DNA of 64,000 nt from Owenia fusiformis (lineage: Eukaryota; Annelida; Polychaeta; Sabellida; Oweniidae). The stretch lies in the NCBI GenBank assembly GCA_903813345.2, contig CAIIXF020000002.1, positions 6,685,772-6,749,771 of the forward strand, in the 5' to 3' direction. The position numbers were made by a program, and so were the translations under genes. Under the pieces are notes generated by a model. That model searched no databases. It saw only the letters and a program-made list of their open reading frames with translations, and was not told the origin of the DNA. Below are positions 12,101 to 25,400 of this stretch, in pieces. The stretch's first letter is position 1, and each line of letters starts with the position of its first letter.

Positions 12101-13489
12101 CCCGCTTCCACTTAGCGCATTCTCAAACGAGCCTAAATCCTGAGTTGATTTTTTACCTGATAGCGACATAATACCTTTCTGACAAAGTCCGTAAAACATG
12201 AATAGTGTTGAGTTTTCTGCAATATTTGCAGTTAAGGCAGGAATGGTGCCTGCGTATAGTCCGCGATATATACCTTCTTGCCGGTAGGTTTTAAGGAAGC
12301 AGTCCAAGCCATTTTTGTAGAGTTTTGGGAATGTTTGCATCTTGACTTTTACTGTGTCTAAAGATTGACCAACGTAAACACTGGCAAAGGCACCTGAAAT
12401 TATATGACATTATGGAATTAGAGGAGAGGGAGGGAATGAGTGGGACAGGGATAAAGGGAGAGACAGGGAGACATGAAGTGGGATGAAGGAGACAGGGAGT
12501 GGGATGAGGGAGACATGAAGTGGGATGAGGGAGACAGGGAGTGGGATTAGGGAGACAGGGAGTGGGATGAGGGAGACATGAAGTGGGATTAGGGAGACAG
12601 GGATTAGGGAGACAGGGATTAGGGAGACAGGGAATGGGATTAGGGAGACAGGGAATGGGATTAGGGAGACAGGGAGAGGGATTAGGAAGACAGGGAGTGG
12701 GATGAGGGAGACAGGGAGTGGGATGAGGGAGACAGGGAGTGCGATTAGGGAGACAGGGAGTGGGATGAGGGAGACATGAAGTGGGATGAGGGAGACAGAG
12801 AGTGGGATGAGGGAGACAGAGAGTGGGATTAGGGAGACAGAGAGTGGGATGAGGGAGACAGGGAGTGGGATTAGAGAGAAAGGAAGACAGAAGAGTGGGA
12901 GTGGGATGAGGGAGACAGAGAGTGGGATGAGGGAGAAAGGAAGACAGAAGAGTGGGAGAGGAGAAACAGCATAAGAGTGAGGAAGTGAATGAGAAGGGAA
13001 GGATGTCAGAGGTGAAAGAAGACTTGGATAGAGAGACAGAGAGATCTAGTAAGAAGCAAGATGGTCTAGCTAGGAGGAAACAAGAATATATACAAAGAAT
13101 TGATATATAATTTAACAAAATATAGATTATATCCAAAGCTGACACAAGACTGTTACTACTGTATGTATAGAGTATTTTAAATTCTTCTAGTATCTTTAAG
13201 TTAATTCCCATTAGCAATTAGCAATCTACTCTTAACAACACAGGACATTTTACAGTTTTTTTATGAAGCTTTTGTGTTTAATGTCACAATTTCTAACGAC
13301 ACATTCATGAAGTTATGCCAGTATTCTGATTCGATAAAGGACTTATTATTTCCAGTTTGAAGAGTTTTAGATGAAGTCTAGCTCTTGAGAAGGGTATGCC
13401 CTTATACTGTTATATGGGCATTTCAAATTACCTGCTGTTCCGCCAGCGAGATCTATGGCAGCATCCAGCGTGTGATTCTGGGCCGCCAT
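9046..13489 (-). CDS. SLC25A15: Mitochondrial ornithine carrier (SLC25A15-like), 311 aa
   Basis: Inner-membrane carrier exchanging cytosolic ornithine for matrix citrulline in the urea/arginine pathway. Exons, high to low: 13432-13489 (ATG at 13489), 11994-12393, 11402-11574, 10682-10843, then one of two alternative last exons, 9809-9951 or 9046-9188. The phases close to 312 codons with either; human SLC25A15 has about 301 residues. Three mitochondrial-carrier repeats are visible with signatures [11 protein letters not shown] (Pro of the P-x-D/E motif replaced by Ser), [11 protein letters not shown] and [12 protein letters not shown], plus the loops [20 protein letters not shown] and [13 protein letters not shown]. 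The CQKG-to-CPTELVK spacing and SRHQVES resemble ornithine carriers more than carnitine/acylcarnitine carriers, but the subfamily call is from memory. It is divergent from OFD1. Confidence 0.85.
9210..9332 (-). terminator. Two candidate poly(A) signals between the alternative last exons
   Basis: Minus-strand AATAAA hexamers lie at 9327-9332 and 9210-9215, downstream of exon 5b's stop and upstream of exon 5a's acceptor at 9189. That is where a 5b-terminated transcript needs its cleavage signal. Hexamers are common in AT-rich DNA, so this is supportive only. Confidence 0.4.
9455..9800. repeat. Degenerate tandem repeat, about 80 bp, ~5 copies
   Basis: Repeated block with core AAGCACTGTAAGCTAAAAGT, then AATCCTAAGCRAC, then TTTCATCAATCCTTATTGG. 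The last unit runs straight into the 3' UTR of exon 5b, and a related AAATTATCCTAAG block flanks exon 5a at 9021-9033. The array therefore seems to have grown from sequence next to the terminal exon. It spans the interval between the two alternative exons. Confidence 0.6.
9809..9951 (-). CDS. SLC25A15: Ornithine carrier alternative last exon 5b (proximal)
   Basis: A 143-base exon, phase 1, joined in frame to exon 4 (ETG|GFKS). It reads [15 protein letters not shown] then [20 protein letters not shown] and [12 protein letters not shown], stop TGA. It is the first terminal exon reached by transcription. It differs from 5a mainly at TVPSS/TFPAT and [20 protein letters not shown], which fall in the sixth transmembrane helix region of the carrier fold. 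No stop or frameshift. Confidence 0.8.
10253..10450. mobile_element. Small inverted-repeat insertion with G-rich arms
   Basis: Ends AGGCCGATAGCCAG and CTGGCTACAGGCCT are near-complementary. The inside holds a 16-G run and related G/C-rich blocks (AACCCCCTGGCCAAAATTTC). It splits a dispersed GTGAACACC-type repeat: AAACCTGTCTTAGTGAATAC lies just left and CCTCCCTCTCGTGAGTG just right, with ACCTCC near both edges as a possible target duplication. It lies in the last intron of the ornithine carrier. Confidence 0.45.
11623..11867. mobile_element. Mutator-like MITE, copy 1 (245 bp, 9-bp TSD)
   Basis: Starts CACCCTCCTAAGCAGG and ends CGGAGGATG; flanked by identical ATCAATTTG at 11614-11622 and 11868-11876. 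A second copy, about 90% identical by eye and in the same orientation, is at 59756-60001 with its own 9-bp flanks. Two copies with independent 9-bp duplications point to the Mutator superfamily. It sits in intron 2 of the ornithine carrier and has no coding capacity. Confidence 0.8.
12420..12975. repeat. 21-bp purine-rich minisatellite
   Basis: Tandem GGGAGTGGGATGAGGGAGAC-type units (about 21 bp, some shortened) in intron 1 of the ornithine carrier. The strand is almost pure purine. A 308-codon minus-strand frame across it (repeating CLPHPTP) is a by-product of the repeat. The G-rich strand has many GGG runs, so triplex or G-quadruplex formation is possible. Confidence 0.9.
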
Positions 13490-15274
13490 ACTGTTGCTGG
13501 ACTATGATTAATCGATGCTTGATAATGGAGGGAAGTGTCTTTAAACGTTCCCTCGAATAAGCTCTGTAAGGTAGAATGTTCAAAACAAAGGCCCCAAGAA
13601 CATGTATAAAAAATCGAGTTGAATGGCTTCATATATTATAAGAGATCTCTCATATTAGGTTACTTGAGTCTCTAGCCTATACTTGGCTAGAGGTGATTTC
13701 ATCTGGAATACTGTGAACTCCATTTGAAAAAAGCTGGCCGCCGTGTCATAAATTTATTGAATATTTTAAAAATCGCCAGATATATAAATCATAAATTAAA
13801 TCGGATCCGACTCTGCTCCTTGATGAGATATGACATGATTTCGTCAGGATTTCGTCTAAAATTAAAACAAAATGGGTCCAAGAAAAATGGCGATATTCGA
13901 AAACTGGATGAAATTAGTAACTGGCTGTAAATTCTAAGTTAGCGATCCAGAAGATGTGAACTAATACACTGATCACTTCATGTGTGTTTTGGAATTTTTG
14001 GTGAGGTAATAAGACCAAAACTCGCAATTCAAATTGTGATGTGGAAAACTGGCGGACATATGATTTCAAATTTTATGATTACGACATGACCAATTGTTCA
14101 TGCAGGAAATTATCTTTCCAGGAAGGCCACGATACAGTGGCCTTAGAAGAAGGTAAATATTAGGCCATTCAACTCGATTTTTTATACGTTTCTTGGTCAT
14201 ACAGGTACATGTACATGCACAAACTCCTCCTTGAGTCTCTAGCCAAGAATCTCAAGCCAATAACACAGTGGAAGCCTTGGAATAAGGTAAACCACTCCCT
14301 CTTATAATTTCTATATTCAATTATTATAACTAAAGAATATAGGGAATATTAGAAGGGGATGGGGGTGACCCGGGGGGGGGGGGGGGGGGGGGGTGACTAA
14401 CTCACACTGTGGTCCAGTCAGCAATTTGGATGTGAGCTATAGTCTGAATATTTTCATTCCAAATTTCAAAAAATTTCAGAGTAGAGGTTAGACTATGAGA
14501 AAGTCAGGCAAAAGTTTCAAAAAGTATTTCAAACGTGTATCTATGGAAATTATGGGTAATGAAAGGGCTTCCATCGATCCATGTATTACTTTACTCCCTT
14601 CCGCTGTATTTAAAAAGATGTTCCTACCTTGAAATCAACCCTGATGGCTAAAAGAACATGAATGTTGTCAACAAGTGAGCTCGCAAGGTCAACAAAATGG
14701 TCAAGGGAATTCCCAGGTATTTCCCCTAAAAATGTGCATGTGATTGATAATGAATATTACTCTTGATATAAATCTTGCATAAATATATATATCAAATATA
14801 ATTTTTGCTAAATAATAATTTATTTTAATTTTTCCCGAAGTACACTTTAGCATATTACAGTTAACTGTCGTTATTTTATATTTTTCCTTGAGATTTTATT
14901 CAGTCCGTAGCTAAAGCGGAAAAATTTAAAAATATTTCAGATTTCAATTTCTACTTCCTTTTCCCTTTTAAAATCTGTTTGAATAATGAAATAAAGCAAT
15001 TGACGGTAAGTCATGTATATGAAACAGTAAAGAATGGTGTTGTAGCTTATAATTTGGACACAATTCACATGTAACTCGCGATGCTCATTTGGCAAATAAA
15101 TACAATTCTAATCGTTCGTTGCGTAATTGGGCCTTCTATAATCAGTAGCAAATGCTTGGAAAACATTTTTCCAAAATATTTACTTCCGTTTTCCTTGAAG
15201 ACATGGTTGGGTGACATGTCATTGACACGTCATTAAGTCACATGATCGATACAGTAACTAGTCACATGATCAGA

Positions 15275-15298
15275 CACGTGTCACGTGTCAGTCACGTG
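15275..15298. promoter_or_regulatory. Cluster of three CACGTG E-boxes
   Basis: CACGTG occurs at 15275-15280, 15282-15287 and 15293-15298; the last is in GTCACGTGAG, close to palindromic E-box/CLEAR-type sites bound by USF/MYC/TFEB-class bHLH factors. It lies in the shared upstream region. Caution: it is part of a segment that recurs diverged at 16035-16125, so it may be repeat-derived. Confidence 0.35.
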
Positions 15299-15374
15299 AG
15301 CTTGCAAAATGGACGATCTAAATTTCCCAAAATTCTGCTTAGATCAGCATCGACATGTTGTTGCCTTCATTGCT

Positions 15375-15685
15375 GGTTTGGCTACGTTCCACAATGTAAC
15401 CTAGCAGGAGGGATGACATAGAACAAACTGCTAAGTAGACACACAGTAACATTTCATTATTTCGTTATTTTCACCATATGAACTTATACCGAGAATTTGT
15501 GTTTGGATTCTATCTAGCCTACAATTTCATGAATTTGAATTTAGCCTAATTTTTTATATCTGAAACCAGTTCATATGCCATATGGTTAAAATAACGAAAT
15601 GTTGTGATATAACCACATATCTACTTACCTATATCATATGTCCTATGTCATCTATCGGACTATGTTACATTGTGTAACTCAGCTG
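15375..15685. repeat. Palindromic element upstream of OFD1
   Basis: Left arm CCACAATGTAAC, GATGACATAG and TTTCGTTATTTT with CATATGAACT; right arm AGTTCATATG with AAAATAACGAAA, CTATGTCATC and GTTACATTGTG in inverse order. Probably a MITE; no clean target duplication identified. Confidence 0.55.
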
Positions 15686-16439
15686 AACACGACACTGAAG
15701 GCAGTATTCTGAGATTAGAAAATATGAATCGAAATAATTTCCCATTTGTAGCACTTTGGTGATTTCCAGAATTGAACAAAGTAGCGAACACTGTGATCTT
15801 TCAACTTTATTTCTTTGTTTTTCATCACTTCATGTTAAGCGTTTTATTTTTGTTATTTCAATGCATAATTTATGATTCATAAGATTCCTTGTGTAATATC
15901 TTGTATAAAGTTGATTTTAAATAGTCATTAGCTTCAGCAGCCCTTCCTATGATATTTGACATCGCTATCTTGGAATATTTTCTTCTGTATTCAGCAGCAG
16001 ATATCAAAAAACCATTTTCTAATAGAATAATATCTTTCTTTGAAGACATGGTTGAGTGACACGTCACAAGTCATGGGATATCAAAGAGTAACTAGACACG
16101 TGATCAGACACTTGACTGGCAAAATTGGGTTGTTTAAGAGAAAAATGAATCAACATCTACCTTGGTAACACTCGTAAATCTATTTAGAAGTATTTTCTGT
16201 TGTGCCTTTTTGAAATAGGAGTCTAGCTGGAATTTATCAATTCAAAAAGTTATGATACCAAAAATTAGTGACTTGAAGAGACTTACTGGTGGATGAATAT
16301 TAGGTTTATAGTGCATTTCAGTTGGGTTGTGCAACAATAAAACCCAAAAATAAGCAATCAAAATACCACATATCTTGGCTGTACAATGTGTGTGTATACA
16401 AAAGTATTTTGCATTATGATTATAGATCAATCAAGAAAA

Positions 16440-19400
16440 ATGCAAGACTCTGAGAAAGGGGGACTCTCTGCTAAAGGACTGAGGAAGAAGTTATATCGTA
16501 GTTTGAGAGAACGTGGCCATATTGATTCTATGAAGGTAAAGTACATCTTGAATGGTTTAATAGGCTACATTACCATAGATATACACCCCCCTTCATAAGT
16601 TTGACAAACTAAACTGTTAGATTACCACTATCTTATGTTTAGAGCATCGGTCAACATGGTTATCAGTGGTTTCATTAGCAACAGGCCATTTTCAACGTTT
16701 GTATTCACAAATTCGCCTGGTGTTTTAAGGGACTTTTCAACTTTGCCATGTTTAATTTATTATATCCATTAATCTTCACCGTTGTTTTCATTTATTTAGC
16801 CTGTTTTGAAAAATTCTAGTGAAACCCCTGGTTACATTTGCAATAAACCTAAACACGTTCATTGAAGCAAATTATTTTTCTAAATTTCAAATCAGCTGAA
16901 ATAAATTCTAAAAATTGTGGATATTGTTTTGCAAAATGGAATTTTAAATGACGGTTGATACTCATTTATACCAGGTATTAATTAATCATTACTTATTTTG
17001 TGATCACCATGGCAATGCAACCACCAGGGGTTCATTTAACATTGAGTCAATGGGCCATAATAAATAGAGGTGTTCCACTTATAGAGGTGTTCACTTATAA
17101 AGACATTCCACTTATAGAGGTGTTCCCACAATAAATAGAGATGTTCCACTTATAGAGGTGTTCACTTATAAAGACATTCCACTTATAAAGGTGTTCCCAC
17201 AATAAATAGAGGTGTTCCACTTATAGAGGTGTTCACTTATAAAGACATTCCACTTATAAAGGTGTTCCCACAATAAATAGAGGTGTTCCACTTATAGAGG
17301 TGTTCACTTATAAAGACATTCCACTTATAAAGATGTTCCCACTATAAATAGAGGTGTTCCATTAACTTATAGAGGTGTTTACTTATTAATGTATTCCAAT
17401 TGACTTGTTCCACTGTCCACATTTGTATTTCATACCCAATTGGTGTTTTCTTCCAGAGTCAACTTCGGGAGAAAATTGTAAATGAGTTATCACTTGGCTC
17501 CCTAACAGGGACTCCAAGTTCCATCCCTCGTGTTCCGGAGGAAAGTTCTTTGTTGCTACGGGCGGCAAACAGTCTGGTTGTTGACCATCTCGGAAAATGT
17601 GGATATGATTACTCACTCAGTGTCTTCAAGCCAGAGAGCGGGTGCGATCATGAAAAGGTAAGACTGAACTGAGGGTTCTATATTTAGCAAGTGAAAAAAT
17701 GACACACAAAATTGTTTGGAATTGCGATTTTGAAGAAAAATAGCCACTAAATTCCTCCAAAAAAATTTGATGAAACTGACTGAAGAAATATGTCTTTTTC
17801 AGCTGTTATGAAGTCCCTGCTTCTGCTTTAGATAAAACTAGTTCTTGAAAAATAAAAAGGAAAAAATCTGTTAGAGACCACTCAGTTGTCATATTTATTT
17901 TCATCATGTATAAAATAGTTCGTGCAAATGACTTCTGTTTAATTTTAACCAATTTCTTTCATATACCTGTATATAGGTTTTCACCACGAGAGATTTGCTT
18001 CAGCTGTTGAACATCAGCCCTCAGTCTAAGCTTTACAAAACTCTGGTAAGTTAAGTAATGACTGAAAATTCTCAATGAGCTACTACAATACTAAAGTTAC
18101 AAACATAAACATACATTCAATGAACACAAATTTTCAATTTACAAATATGTTTGTCAATTTACACATAAATATTCCAAAAATATAAATAATGTATCATAAA
18201 AAATTCCAAATATAGTGTTCCACTTACGGAGGTGTTCCACTTAGATATTTTACGATATGTTAGAGAAAAATTGCAAAATCTAAAAAATCTTAAGTCATAA
18301 ATGTAGTACTGTACATTTACTTATTTGGCGGTACTTAATCTGGCAGACTTTAACATATTGGCCAAATTAAAACAGCTGCAAAGTTATCATGTTGGATACA
18401 TTTTTGTCTCAAACAAATTGATTTAACATTTATGATTTTTAGATTGATTTTATATTTATGGTTGATTTCTGTTCCAGATACAGAATATTCCAAGTTATCA
18501 GAAGAAAGGGTTTCTATGGCAACTGTTGTGTGAGATTTCCAGTTACCACAGCAACTCAACACAGAATGAAGCCATTCAGACAGAACCCATTCACTTAGGA
18601 CCCATTAGCTCATTAGGTAAACATTCAAATAATTTTACTTTTTTTTCATTTGAAAATTTGTTCATTTTTTGTCTATTTCAACCAATGATAACATTATATG
18701 AAATGGCAAAAGTAAAATAAAATTAGATAATATTAGCACCAATTTATTTCAATAAAATCATGGGGTTTCTACCTCTAGAGGGAAATGGTGGAAAGAAAAG
18801 GTACTTCTGAGAAAATATTACTTAAAATATTTGCGGACATAAATTTTTAACATAATTTATGCTAACACTATATATGACCCAGGCCACAGGAAAAGGGGTC
18901 TTATCACAGATTTTTCAAAATTTTGTTTTTTGTTTATCTTAAAAAGCACAAAAAGATCTTTCAAATGAGGCATGACTTATGACTTAACGATTTTTACTTG
19001 CATATAGACCAAAAAGTCGGATTTTAATTTAGCACATTTTCCTCTTAATCTTGGGCACATTTTTGGCTCTGTATCACAATTTTAATGTTTGTGATAATAC
19101 CGGTTTTCCTATGGCCAGGCCCATATATCTATTAACGCTCCAGATAAAAAACTGCAGCAAGTTGAATCTGCATATGAGTCTGAGGGGGACCTTGCTTATA
19201 GAGGCAAATCTCGGACAGCTGAAGAGAGGATACTGTCTTACCAACGTCAACTTGAGGAGAGGTCTCGGAATGAACGCAAAGTAGAGGTTAGTGAATTACA
19301 TAGTACAAGTAAGCAAAGGAATGTAGTTATATAACTCTTCAATTTTCATTACTGAATTTTATGAATAAAAGAATTTATAGAAACAAAACATTAAAGAATA

Positions 19401-22400
19401 TTAATGTTTTCAGTTTGAGAAGTTCAGAGAGAAAATATTTTTAGTTTTAGAGGTTAGAGAGAATTTTTTTAGTTTAAGAGGTTTGGAAAGAATATGTTTT
19501 CAGTTTGAGAGGTTCAGAGAGAAAATATTTTTAGTTTTAGAGGTTTGAAAAGAATATGTTTTCAGTTTGAGAGGTTCAGAGAGAAAATATTTTTTGTTTG
19601 AGAGGTTCAGAGAGAAAATATTTTTAGTTTGAGAGATACAGAGAGAAAATATTTTTAGTTTGAGAGGTTCCGAAAGAATATTAATGTTTTCAGTTTGAGA
19701 GGTTCAGAGAGAAAATATTTTTAGTTTGAGAGGTTCAGACAGAAAATATTTTTAGTTTGAGAGGTTCCGAAAGAATATTAATGTTTTCAGTTTGAGAGGT
19801 TCAGAGAGAAAATATCTTTAGTTTTAGAGGTTCAGAGAGAAAATATATTTAGTTTGAGAGGTTCAGAGAGAAAATATTTTTAGTTTGAGAGATACAAACA
19901 GAAAATGTTTTTAGTTTGAGAGGTTCCGAAAGAATATTAATGTTTTCAGTTTGAGAGGTTCAGAGAGAAAATATTTTTAGTTTGAGAGGTTCAGACAGAA
20001 AATATTTTTAGTTTGAGAGGTTTGGAAAGAATATGTTTTCAGTTTGAGAGGTTCAGAGAGAAAATATTTTTAGTTTGAGAGGTTCAGAGAGAAAATATTT
20101 TTAGTTTGAGAGATACAAACAGAAAATGTTTTTAGTTTGAGAGGTTCAGAGACACAGAGCTTGCTAGAATGAGGCTAGAGGAGCAGAACAATTGTAGGAA
20201 ACAAATAGATGCAGCAAGGAGGGAGATGGAACAACTGTATCAAAACAAATCAGATGGACTTCTTGAGCGTGAGAGACACGCTATAGAGAGACTTCAAAGG
20301 CAACAGGAGGTAATGTTTATGAAAACATATTTAAAAAAGAAAACATGAAGAAGAACAATTAAGCGGCATAATAACACTATAAAAGATACAAACAAATAAA
20401 CAAACAAACAGAAAATATAAATATTATAAGAGTCTATGAATACCTTTTAAATGTTTATTTACTTGTTATTTACTTGTCATCGGTGCCCTGATTTAGTCAC
20501 TGAAATAGTCACTAACTAGTATCCAAGACAACTTGTCATTTACTCCATCTTACATTAAGTTGGTGATTGATACATTTATGCATATAGATTATCCAATGTA
20601 GCAACAATTAGAGAAATCTCATCATTCATACATAGCCTCTTGAGCTCAATATATCTCAGAGGTTATAAATGAAGGAAAACTGATTTTAACCAACACATTA
20701 ACATAGCCAGGTCCACCTACAATCAGTGCTTGAGCTAAGCGTCGGTCCGTCGGTCATGACTGACAGATTCATAGAACGGACCAGCTGAGTTTAAAAACTG
20801 ATGGTCAATTTGACCGGCATAGACACCATATCTCAGATTACCCCAACTTATGAATGTCCGGCACAAAAACGAAGTAGCTTCTTTAAGTACAATTTGCTTA
20901 CCTTGAATACAATGATTCTGAATCATCAATTTGATGAAAAAGTTTACGAAATTTCATTTTTAGTTTCCTCTCCGTTTTCGCTAAAGCGAGTAATTTAACA
21001 TGATATAATTCAAAGATTTTGATTGGTCTTAAATCAGTTTCTCGAGGAAACAGCTAGGGTATATGTCTCCAAGAATTTGATTGGCCGAAATACCGGAAGT
21101 ATCAAAAATGCCCAAATTTTTGATATTTTTAATTTTGCTCAAAAACGTGACAAAAACAACACTGACTAAAACAGAAGACAAAACAGATCTTTAGTCAATA
21201 TGAATATGTAGAAAGGTGCTATAATATAAGAGTAGATTAAAATTCACGTTTTTATTCTTTAATTTTGATTAACAGTAAAATATATGTATGACCAGTTCAA
21301 TTTTATACGGACCAGTAACTTTTTGAAAAGTGCTGGTCATTTGACCAGTAAGTTTTTTTACGGACTACCTGATACATTAAAAGTGGCAGTCCGTATGACC
21401 AGCAGAAAAATGGAGCTTAGCTCAAGCACTGCCTACAATCTACCATATCATTGTAACTGGTATTCGGCATAGGTGTCGGATTGTCCTGTGAAGGAAGGGG
21501 GTAACATAACAATGTCATTAAACCACCCAAATATTTTACATAGTGCAATAGGCAATAAGTACTCGGTAACATCTTTTCTCCCCATGCGTGACACAGCCAA
21601 CGAAATAATGCTTATTTAAAATAAATAAAAATTAAGATCAGCATTCTCATCGGATTAAATATTATCATGAATGACTTAAATATTTTTAGATTTCTGAGCG
21701 GGAAACTTTTAATCAACGACAGTCGATTCTCGAAGAAATCCAATTGGTCCGCCAAAGAGAAGCTGATTTAAAACGTCAAGGAGAAATAAATGCAAGGTCA
21801 GTATAGCAGTTTACCCTAATTGGGATGTTTTTCCCTCCGTCTGTCACCATATCCGAAATCATTTCTTTGATTTTTGCAGAAATATCACGTCTTATACATC
21901 CAACTTTTAACAAAACTGCACTGTGCCGCTTTTGCAACGGCACTGTATGGTACCATGAAATATGGTCCCATATGTTAGTGTAGACTTAAATTGTGCCGTT
22001 TTGGCCACGGTGCTGTATGGTACCATAAAATATGGTCCCATATGTTAATGCAGACTCAAACAGTGCCATATGAAACCGTGAGTGCTGTATGGCACTGTAC
22101 CTGAACATTGCCAGATGATACCATACACATAATGTACTTGTTTGTATGGTACCATTTTTCCAGGGTGAAGATTGGGTGTATGAGGATTGTTTTGTATGTA
22201 AATATTGAATAAAAATACTCTCACTTCCACATTCTGATTCATCAGAATCTCTAACATTGTGAGAGACTCGGATTTATCATAAGACCAACATTTTTCCTGA
22301 CCAGTGTATTCTCCCTGAAATCAGTGCCAATTACTGTATACATGTTTAATAGATTATCGCCTAGGAATGAATTATTACTTAATTGTGTCCTCCTTTATAC

Positions 22401-25400
22401 ACTATATCACCTTACAAAGAAAATTGTTATTTTCATGGCTGCAATTATTATAATATTGACTATATTAATACTCATAATATATTCAATTTGCATCAGTGAA
22501 TACATGTGACACTTTTCACAAGATGATATTCCCCTAGCCCTATGGGCTTCGTGGAATATCATGTCCAGTGTAATTTCAATTTTATATATACCCAGGAGTA
22601 CATTGTTATTAGATGTCACGGAACAAAAAAAATCGGAACGGTTCGGTTCGGAACATTTTGCTTCGGAACGGAACAATTTCGGAACGGTTCGGAACAGAGT
22701 GGCTGCGTGTATAAGATTAAAATAAGTTGATCATCTAGGTCTATTCGGTAATGAAAAGCTCTTCAAAACTCTTCAATGAGAAGGAGTGATAAGAATGAAC
22801 CTCTTTTGGTGCAAAATATTGAAAGAAAAATGCTATTTTGTGGCGATTTAAGAGCCAAAAGTTCTGAAAGGCTAAAATGTTATTGTTCCGGAACCGAACC
22901 AAAATTCTCAATTTGTGTTCCGTGTTCTGTTCCGAGGGCAAAATTCCGCGGATCGGAACAAAATCGGGTATCCGTGACACCTCTAATTGTTATGATTAAT
23001 TAGACATCAATAGTTTGTTATTCTTGACATGAATATAAGAGGAAAATGTTGGCCTGGTGACGGATAAGTAAGAGCAGTCTTTAGGTAAAAACTGGAAATG
23101 ATGTATCCCCCGGGACATATACTTTAAATTTTATCACTAAAATACAATTTTAATAAGTATTATCACATGTCAACAACTTGTTAAAATTTGGTGTGAAAAT
23201 ACTGAATTAACTGGAGATATTGTCATTCATTGATGTATGAAAATAAAAATAGTGGTGCCAAAAGGAGCCCGTCGTCCTGAAAGGTATTGCATAATAGGGC
23301 TCCATATGGAGCCTATCGTTGTGAAAGGGTTTTGGCGCCATAATTTTTATTAATTACATACATCAATAAAATTATGATATTCATGTCAAGGAAAGGGTTA
23401 ATGTGAGTGAGGAATATAACAGTGAATAATAAAACAAATATTTAATTCTATTTTTGTTGAATACCTGTGACACTTTCACAAGATGATATCCACCAATATA
23501 TTATATTTATGTCAGGAAAGGGTTAATGTGAGTGAGGAATATAACATTGAATAATAAAAAAAATGAATATTTAGTTATATTTTCGGTGAATGCCTGTGAC
23601 ACTTTCAAAAGATGATATCTACTAGCCTTTCAGGCCCAGTGAAAGATGCACAGGTATTAATATAATTAAATATTTGTATGATATGAACCAGGGGGCCATT
23701 AACAGAAACTTCATTAAGTTATGAATATGTAAATCAATTGTAGAAACCATGGTTATAATGATGTCACAGTAGGAGAACATTTATTAATTCTTAACTTTAC
23801 AAAGTTTATCTAGTTATCTACAGGGTGTCAAATGGCGTTGTGCCCCCCTTCCACAGCATAAACTTAGAAAGGTACCTACACATTATAGGTAGTGAGGTAG
23901 CACCGAAAAATGTACCCGCTTCTGAACAAATTGAAATTACTTGTTTCTTATGTATTTGTATGTGATACTTCAGAAAATTTTAGTCTGACGCGCCGTATCC
24001 GGGGCAAAAGTTGTCAAAATTGGGTTTTTGACCCTCAAAAGGAAAATTACAGGGGGTACATTATCATCATTGAATAATTCATTCAGTTAGTCTTCAATCA
24101 TCATATTGATTTTATTGAGAGTTGATGAGATCATTTTAAGGTAGTATGCAAAGTTTCAATGGTCTGTCACTCATGGTTGCCATGGAAACCACAATTTTTG
24201 CTGAGAAAATCCTTAATTTTGGTAAAACCTGTACCTGTACATAATATAGAATGTGGATTATTTTTCAAATCAACAGATATCAGAACATTTTAGCACTCTA
24301 AAAATCACCAGGGCCGCCAAACATTTGTTTAAAGAGAAAGAATATTGCAATTTATATGACTGGTAAGTGTCAAAGACCATACAATTACATAAGTGGTCAA
24401 AAGTGGGCGTCGCCCTCATAATAGTAGTTGATTGCCATTCTCTATAAATACAGAGTTTTACTTGACTTTTGAGATACATTTATATTGAATTTATTTGGTT
24501 ATACTTAATATCAAGCATTTTTACATCTAAGTGTTATAGTTATTGCATGGGGATACAGGGGGGAGGGGGGTAGTAACAGAATTGGGAGGGGGCAGAGCTT
24601 ATCAGCCTTAAGTGTAAATCTCATCTACATGGTTCTAGATTTCATAGGGTACAGCTTCTGGGTCGTATTATATTCATCTCAATATATAAGATATTAGAAT
24701 TTACATGGTTGGTAAGTGTCAAAGACCATAGAATTACACATGTGATCAAAAGTGGGCGTCGCCCTAATCATTGTATATGGTTCATTCTCTATAAATACAG
24801 AGTTTAACTTGACTTTTGAAGTACATTTACTTAAAAACATCTTTGATTTATAGTTAATGTCAAGCATTTCTGGTAAGTTATATATGTACATCTAATTGTA
24901 ATATTTATTGTCTGGGGGTGGAGGATGGGGGGGGGGGGGGGAGAGTTACAGAATTGGAAATGGGCAGAGCTAATAAGCCTTAAATGTAAATCTCATTTAC
25001 TTAGTTCTGGATTTCAAGGGGTGCATCTTCTGGGTCTTCTTCACATTCATCTCAATATATGGGATATTCCAATTTACATGATTGGTAAGTGTCAAAGACC
25101 ATACAATTACATAAGTGATCAAAAGTGGGTGTTGCTCTAACAATAGTAGATAATTCATTCTCTATTAATATGGAGTTTAACTTGACTATAAGATTCATTT
25201 TTTAAATTAAAACTTCTTTGATTACATTTAGTATTGTAATAGTTATTCCCTGTGGGGGGGGGGCAAGGGGGTAGTAGCAGAAATGGGAGGGGGCAGAGCC
25301 AATGGCCAGTCAGTTTTAAGTATTAATATCATAGTCTGATCATTTTCATTCACCTCCCGATGTTAATATATTAACAATATCATGTGGGAGAATACTAGTA

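Larger units (their letters stand above)
13490..16439. promoter_or_regulatory. Shared upstream region of the ornithine carrier and OFD1
   Basis: The two genes diverge, with start codons 2.95 kb apart, so both promoters should lie here. No clear TATA box. It contains an inverted repeat at 13589-14195, a 22-G run near 14370-14395, a palindromic element at about 15375-15685, and two related segments at 15180-15310 and 16035-16125. OFD1 may have a non-coding first exon here, because an AG acceptor-like TTATAG precedes its ATG by 17 bases. Confidence 0.4.

Noticed and set aside
12291-13217. 308-codon minus-strand frame with repeating CLPHPTP
   Set aside because: It is the purine-rich minisatellite read on its complementary strand, crossing the real exon 2 boundary of the ornithine carrier out of frame.
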